64,000 nucleotides of DNA from Thermotoga neapolitana DSM 4359 (GTDB lineage Bacteria > Thermotogota > Thermotogae > Thermotogales > Thermotogaceae), in the NCBI RefSeq assembly GCF_000018945.1, contig NC_011978.1, forward strand, positions 1 through 64,000, in the 5' to 3' direction. The notes beneath the pieces were generated by a model that searched no databases, was not told the DNA's origin, and saw nothing but the letters and a program-made list of their open reading frames with translations. Below, in pieces: positions 60,023-64,000 of the stretch; position 1 is the first letter of the stretch, and each line of letters begins with the position of its first letter. The translations under genes and the position numbers were made by a program.

Positions 60023-60753
60023 AAGAGACCGTTTTGAAGATCGAAGGACTCCACAAGTTTTTTGGAAAACTCCACGTGCTCAGGGGAATTGACCTTGAAG
60101 TGAAAAAAGGCGAAGTGATATCGATAATAGGACCGAGCGGAAGCGGAAAGAGTACACTTCTTCGCTGCATAAATCTGCTCGAGGAGTACCAGAAGGGGAA
60201 GATCTATTTCAAGGGAGAACTCATAACCCACAGGAACATAAACCGGATAAGAAGTTCCATCGGAATGGTCTTCCAGCAGTTCAACCTCTTTCCCCACCTT
60301 TCCGTTCTGGACAACCTCATACTGGCACCGGTGAAGGTGAAGAACATGCCAAAGGAAGAGGCCATAGAGAAGGCAAGAAAACTGCTTGAGAGGGTTGGTC
60401 TCATCGACAAGATAAATGAAAAGCCGGGAAACCTCTCCGGAGGCCAGCAGCAGAGGGTGGCGATAGCAAGATCTCTCATGATGGATCCTGAACTCATGCT
60501 CTTCGACGAACCCACTTCCGCTTTAGATCCGGAACTTGTGAAAGAAGTTCTCGACGTCATAAAGGATCTTGCGCAGACGGGCATGACCATGCTGATCGTG
60601 ACACACGAGATGAGGTTTGCCCGGGACGTCTCCGACAGAGTGATCTTCATGGATGAGGGAAAGATCGTTGAGAGTGGCCCACCGGAGAAGATCTTTTCTA
60701 ATCCTGAGAGTGAGAGGACGCGTGAGTTTCTCGGACACTTTCTCTCAGTTTGA
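60019..60753 (+). CDS. Amino-acid ABC transporter ATP-binding protein
   Basis: The 244-residue ATPase has Walker [10 protein letters not shown], the Q loop [16 protein letters not shown], the signature [16 protein letters not shown], Walker [17 protein letters not shown] and the switch IVTHEMRFA, as in GlnQ/ArtP. The start overlaps the permease (ATGA). The last 56 bp overlap the 3' end of the convergent PBP2 gene, so the two transcripts are complementary there. Confidence 0.95.
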   Translation: MKETVLKIEGLHKFFGKLHVLRGIDLEVKKGEVISIIGPSGSGKSTLLRCINLLEEYQKGKIYFKGELITHRNINRIRSSIGMVFQQFNLFPHLSVLDNLILAPVKVKNMPKEEAIEKARKLLERVGLIDKINEKPGNLSGGQQQRVAIARSLMMDPELMLFDEPTSALDPELVKEVLDVIKDLAQTGMTMLIVTHEMRFARDVSDRVIFMDEGKIVESGPPEKIFSNPESERTREFLGHFLSV

Positions 60754-62371
60754 AGTATTCTGAAAGGACCTCTTTTGCAATCTGGGCGGCTGCACCAGAA
60801 CCGTAACCTCCATGTTCCACCATCACAACGATCGCAACCTCGGGATCCTCGGCAGGGGCAAAGCCCACAAACCACGAGTGTGGATCACCGTTTGAAGTCT
60901 CTGCCGTCCCCGTTTTCCCAGCCACCCTGTAGGGAAAACCCCTGAACACGTGGTACGCGGTTCCGGGGTCTTCCTCTTCGTTTCCCCTGAAAGATGTCAC
61001 ATCGACCATGGCATCTTTGAGGAAAGTCCAGATTTTCTCGTCGATCTGAATCTGTGTTTCGATCTCTGGTTTCACCTCTTCTGAGCCGATCTTTTTGACC
61101 ACGTGTGGCCTGTAGAACACACCTTCGTTTGCCACAAGTGAGACGAGTTTCAAAAGTTCTACGGGGGTGACCTCGAGGTATCCCTGGCCGATGGACATCA
61201 AGATGGTGTCACCGGGATACCATGGTTCTCCGACCTTTTCAATCTTCCACCCAGGCGTTGGAAGAAGGCCTTCCTTTTCTCCGGGAAGGTCTATCCCTGT
61301 TTTTTCGAAAATTCCAAACTTTCTTGCGGTCTCCGTCATCTTTTCAACACCGAGTTTCAATCCGAGTTGATAGAAGTAGACGTTGCAGGAGACCCTGATC
61401 GCCTTTCTGAGATCTGTTGGGCCGTGCCCTTCTTCTTTCCAGTCCCTGTACCTTGCAACAACCTCTCCTTTACTGTTCCTGTAGTTGAACACTCCGTGGC
61501 AGTCGATCTTTTCGTTCGGATCGATCCCGTTCAAAAGAGCAGCCAGAGCCCAGAGGACTTTGATGGCAGAGCCAGGATTGTAGACAGAAGAGATCGCCCT
61601 GTTGATGAGAGGAGAGGGAGAATCTCTCAGTAGTCTTTCCCATTCCCTCCTTGTGAACCCTTCATAGAAGTCTTGGGGATTGTACTCCGGGAAAGAAGCC
61701 AGAGCGAGAATTTCTCCTGTCTTCACTCTGGAGAGAATCACGGCACCTGGTTTTCCAGCTTCTTCCAGGGATTTTTCCGCGACTTTCTGTATCCTGGAGT
61801 CGATGGTGAGCGTTATGTCCTCTCCTGGCTTTGGAGGGCTTTTCATCACTTCTGAGGTGACCCTCCCGGAGGGTTCCACGAACACCATCTTTGCTCCTTC
61901 GATTCCCGTCAGAAACTCATCGTAAACACGTTCAACACCGTACATACCCTTTCTGTCCACGTTCACGTACCCCACAACGTGAGATGCAGTGAGGGTGTAT
62001 CTTCTTCTGTAGTCCAGACTGATGCGCACTCCCTTTTTTGAAAGAACGTCCGCACGTGCCTTATCGAGAACGACCTTTTCACCCCTTATGAGACGAAGGA
62101 CCTCCTCTGATGTGAGAAGACCTGTTTTTTTCAGTTCATCGATGTTGTTCAACCACGGATCGAGAACGTACACCTCCTCGTCTCTGGCAAGGACCTTTCC
62201 ATCACTGGTGAGGATCTTTCCTCTGGGAGCAGGCACCTTCACAATCCTCGTCTGAAGAAGTTCCAGATACTTTCTGTGTTCCTCGTGCTCGAGGATCTGA
62301 ACCTGAAAAGCCTTGATGATGATCAGAACGAACGAAAGTGCCATGAAAAGCAATATCAATCTGTTCTTCAC
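60698..62371 (-). CDS. mrdA: Penicillin-binding protein 2 (cell elongation transpeptidase)
   Basis: This class B PBP crosslinks peptidoglycan during elongation. The 557-residue protein has a membrane anchor ([21 protein letters not shown]), a dimerisation domain ([57 protein letters not shown]) and a transpeptidase domain with Ser268-x2-Lys271 in [13 protein letters not shown] in [11 protein letters not shown] and KTG in [10 protein letters not shown]. All three active-site motifs are present. GTG 62371 overlaps the mreD stop (GTGA). The gene order mreB-mreC-mreD-PBP2 is the classical shape operon. Confidence 0.95.
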   Translation of the reverse strand: MKNRLILLFMALSFVLIIIKAFQVQILEHEEHRKYLELLQTRIVKVPAPRGKILTSDGKVLARDEEVYVLDPWLNNIDELKKTGLLTSEEVLRLIRGEKVVLDKARADVLSKKGVRISLDYRRRYTLTASHVVGYVNVDRKGMYGVERVYDEFLTGIEGAKMVFVEPSGRVTSEVMKSPPKPGEDITLTIDSRIQKVAEKSLEEAGKPGAVILSRVKTGEILALASFPEYNPQDFYEGFTRREWERLLRDSPSPLINRAISSVYNPGSAIKVLWALAALLNGIDPNEKIDCHGVFNYRNSKGEVVARYRDWKEEGHGPTDLRKAIRVSCNVYFYQLGLKLGVEKMTETARKFGIFEKTGIDLPGEKEGLLPTPGWKIEKVGEPWYPGDTILMSIGQGYLEVTPVELLKLVSLVANEGVFYRPHVVKKIGSEEVKPEIETQIQIDEKIWTFLKDAMVDVTSFRGNEEEDPGTAYHVFRGFPYRVAGKTGTAETSNGDPHSWFVGFAPAEDPEVAIVVMVEHGGYGSGAAAQIAKEVLSEYFKLRESVRETHASSHSQD

Positions 62372-62702
62372 CGCCGCCTCACCCACAACAGAAGGAATAT
62401 CCCGGAAAGAGCAGACAGAACAAGAGAAACAGAGTCAGAAGGGATACATCCCATCACGATCAAAACAGAAGCGGGCAGGATCATCGATGAGAAATGACCC
62501 CTGAGTGCGTCAAGAACAAGAAACGAAAGGAGGATGATCACGTACCAGTAGCTGGGCATGGCAAGGAACCTGATCAAGAGAACAAGAAAAAAGAGGGTGT
62601 TTTTCCTTCTGTAGAGAGCAAGTCCAAGAAAGGCAGGGAAAAACATCAGAACGTCTTTGAAGACAAAATCCCAGAGAACACTCAGGACGGCAAGAGCGTA
62701 GA

Positions 62703-62706
<4 letters not shown>
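62368..62706 (-). CDS. mreD: Rod-shape-determining membrane protein MreD-like
   Basis: The 112-residue protein has four hydrophobic helices (MIYALAVLSVLWDF, VLMFFPAFLGLALY, VIILLSFLVLDALRG and SDSVSLVLSALSGIFLLLWV) and ends in WVRRR. The sequence is poorly conserved and shorter than usual MreD (150-170 residues). The call rests on its place between mreC and PBP2. ATG 62706 overlaps the mreC stop (ATGA); the longer open frame above lies within mreC. Coupled translation with PBP2 is likely. Confidence 0.7.

Positions 62707-64000
<1,294 letters not shown>

Overview
The window looks like a chromosomal segment of a hyperthermophilic Thermotogales bacterium close to Thermotoga maritima. I base this on near-identity, from memory, of several products to known Thermotoga proteins (AdoMet decarboxylase with Ser63/His68/Cys83, aminopropyltransferase with Asp170/Asp173, MiaB with Cys150/154/157, a HAD phosphatase, an arginine-binding protein), on Arg/Lys/Glu-rich proteins with AGA/AGG codons, on strong GGAGG ribosome sites with frequent GTG/TTG starts, and on tightly overlapping genes. 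No rRNA, tRNA or CRISPR array was seen.

Layout. 0.1-5.7 kb: polyamine genes (HTH-cupin regulator, speD, speE), a terminator, then miaB, a phospholipase D-like protein, a HAD phosphatase and a secreted protein. 5.7-8.4 kb: a damaged MntA/HepT-type pair, ispF and an endonuclease-like gene on the minus strand, then nadE. 8.4-18.0 kb: a cell-surface polysaccharide export block with a Wzz-like chain-length protein, a clostripain-type lipoprotein, a Wzi-like barrel, a second secreted beta protein and a very long, frameshifted Wza-like protein with about eleven SLBB repeats. 18.2-19.75 kb: a compact cassette (DUF1659-like, DUF2922-like, a small acidic protein, a minimal sigma-like protein, a glucosaminidase). 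19.8-34.4 kb: an O-antigen/exopolysaccharide cluster with an initiating sugar transferase, glycosyltransferases, an EpsG-like polymerase, the full dTDP-rhamnose pathway and two flippases. Much of this cluster is AT-rich, and it contains several gene remnants, so it looks mosaic and recently rearranged.

34.4-42.9 kb is a plastic island. It holds a decayed HEPN/MNT pair, a DUF4143-type ATPase, an AAA+ winged-helix ATPase bracketed by two TGTCGA iteron-like arrays, another HEPN/MNT pair, a barrel gene with an in-frame stop, an ATPase plus TOPRIM-like pair that resembles two-gene phage-defence systems, and a coiled-coil exported protein. These are the best candidates for undescribed biology.

42.9-64 kb returns to compact chromosome: an HD-GYP protein, a glycosyltransferase with a 32-codon epimerase scar, a VUT transporter, an MBL hydrolase, the S6-SSB-S18 operon behind an extended -10 promoter and a hairpin leader, a DtxR-like regulator, an FAD dehydrogenase, a PHP hydrolase, a sugar ABC transporter whose two permeases carry large insertions, a purine permease, an arginine-type ABC transporter, and the cell-shape genes PBP2, mreD, mreC and mreB (mreB runs off the window).
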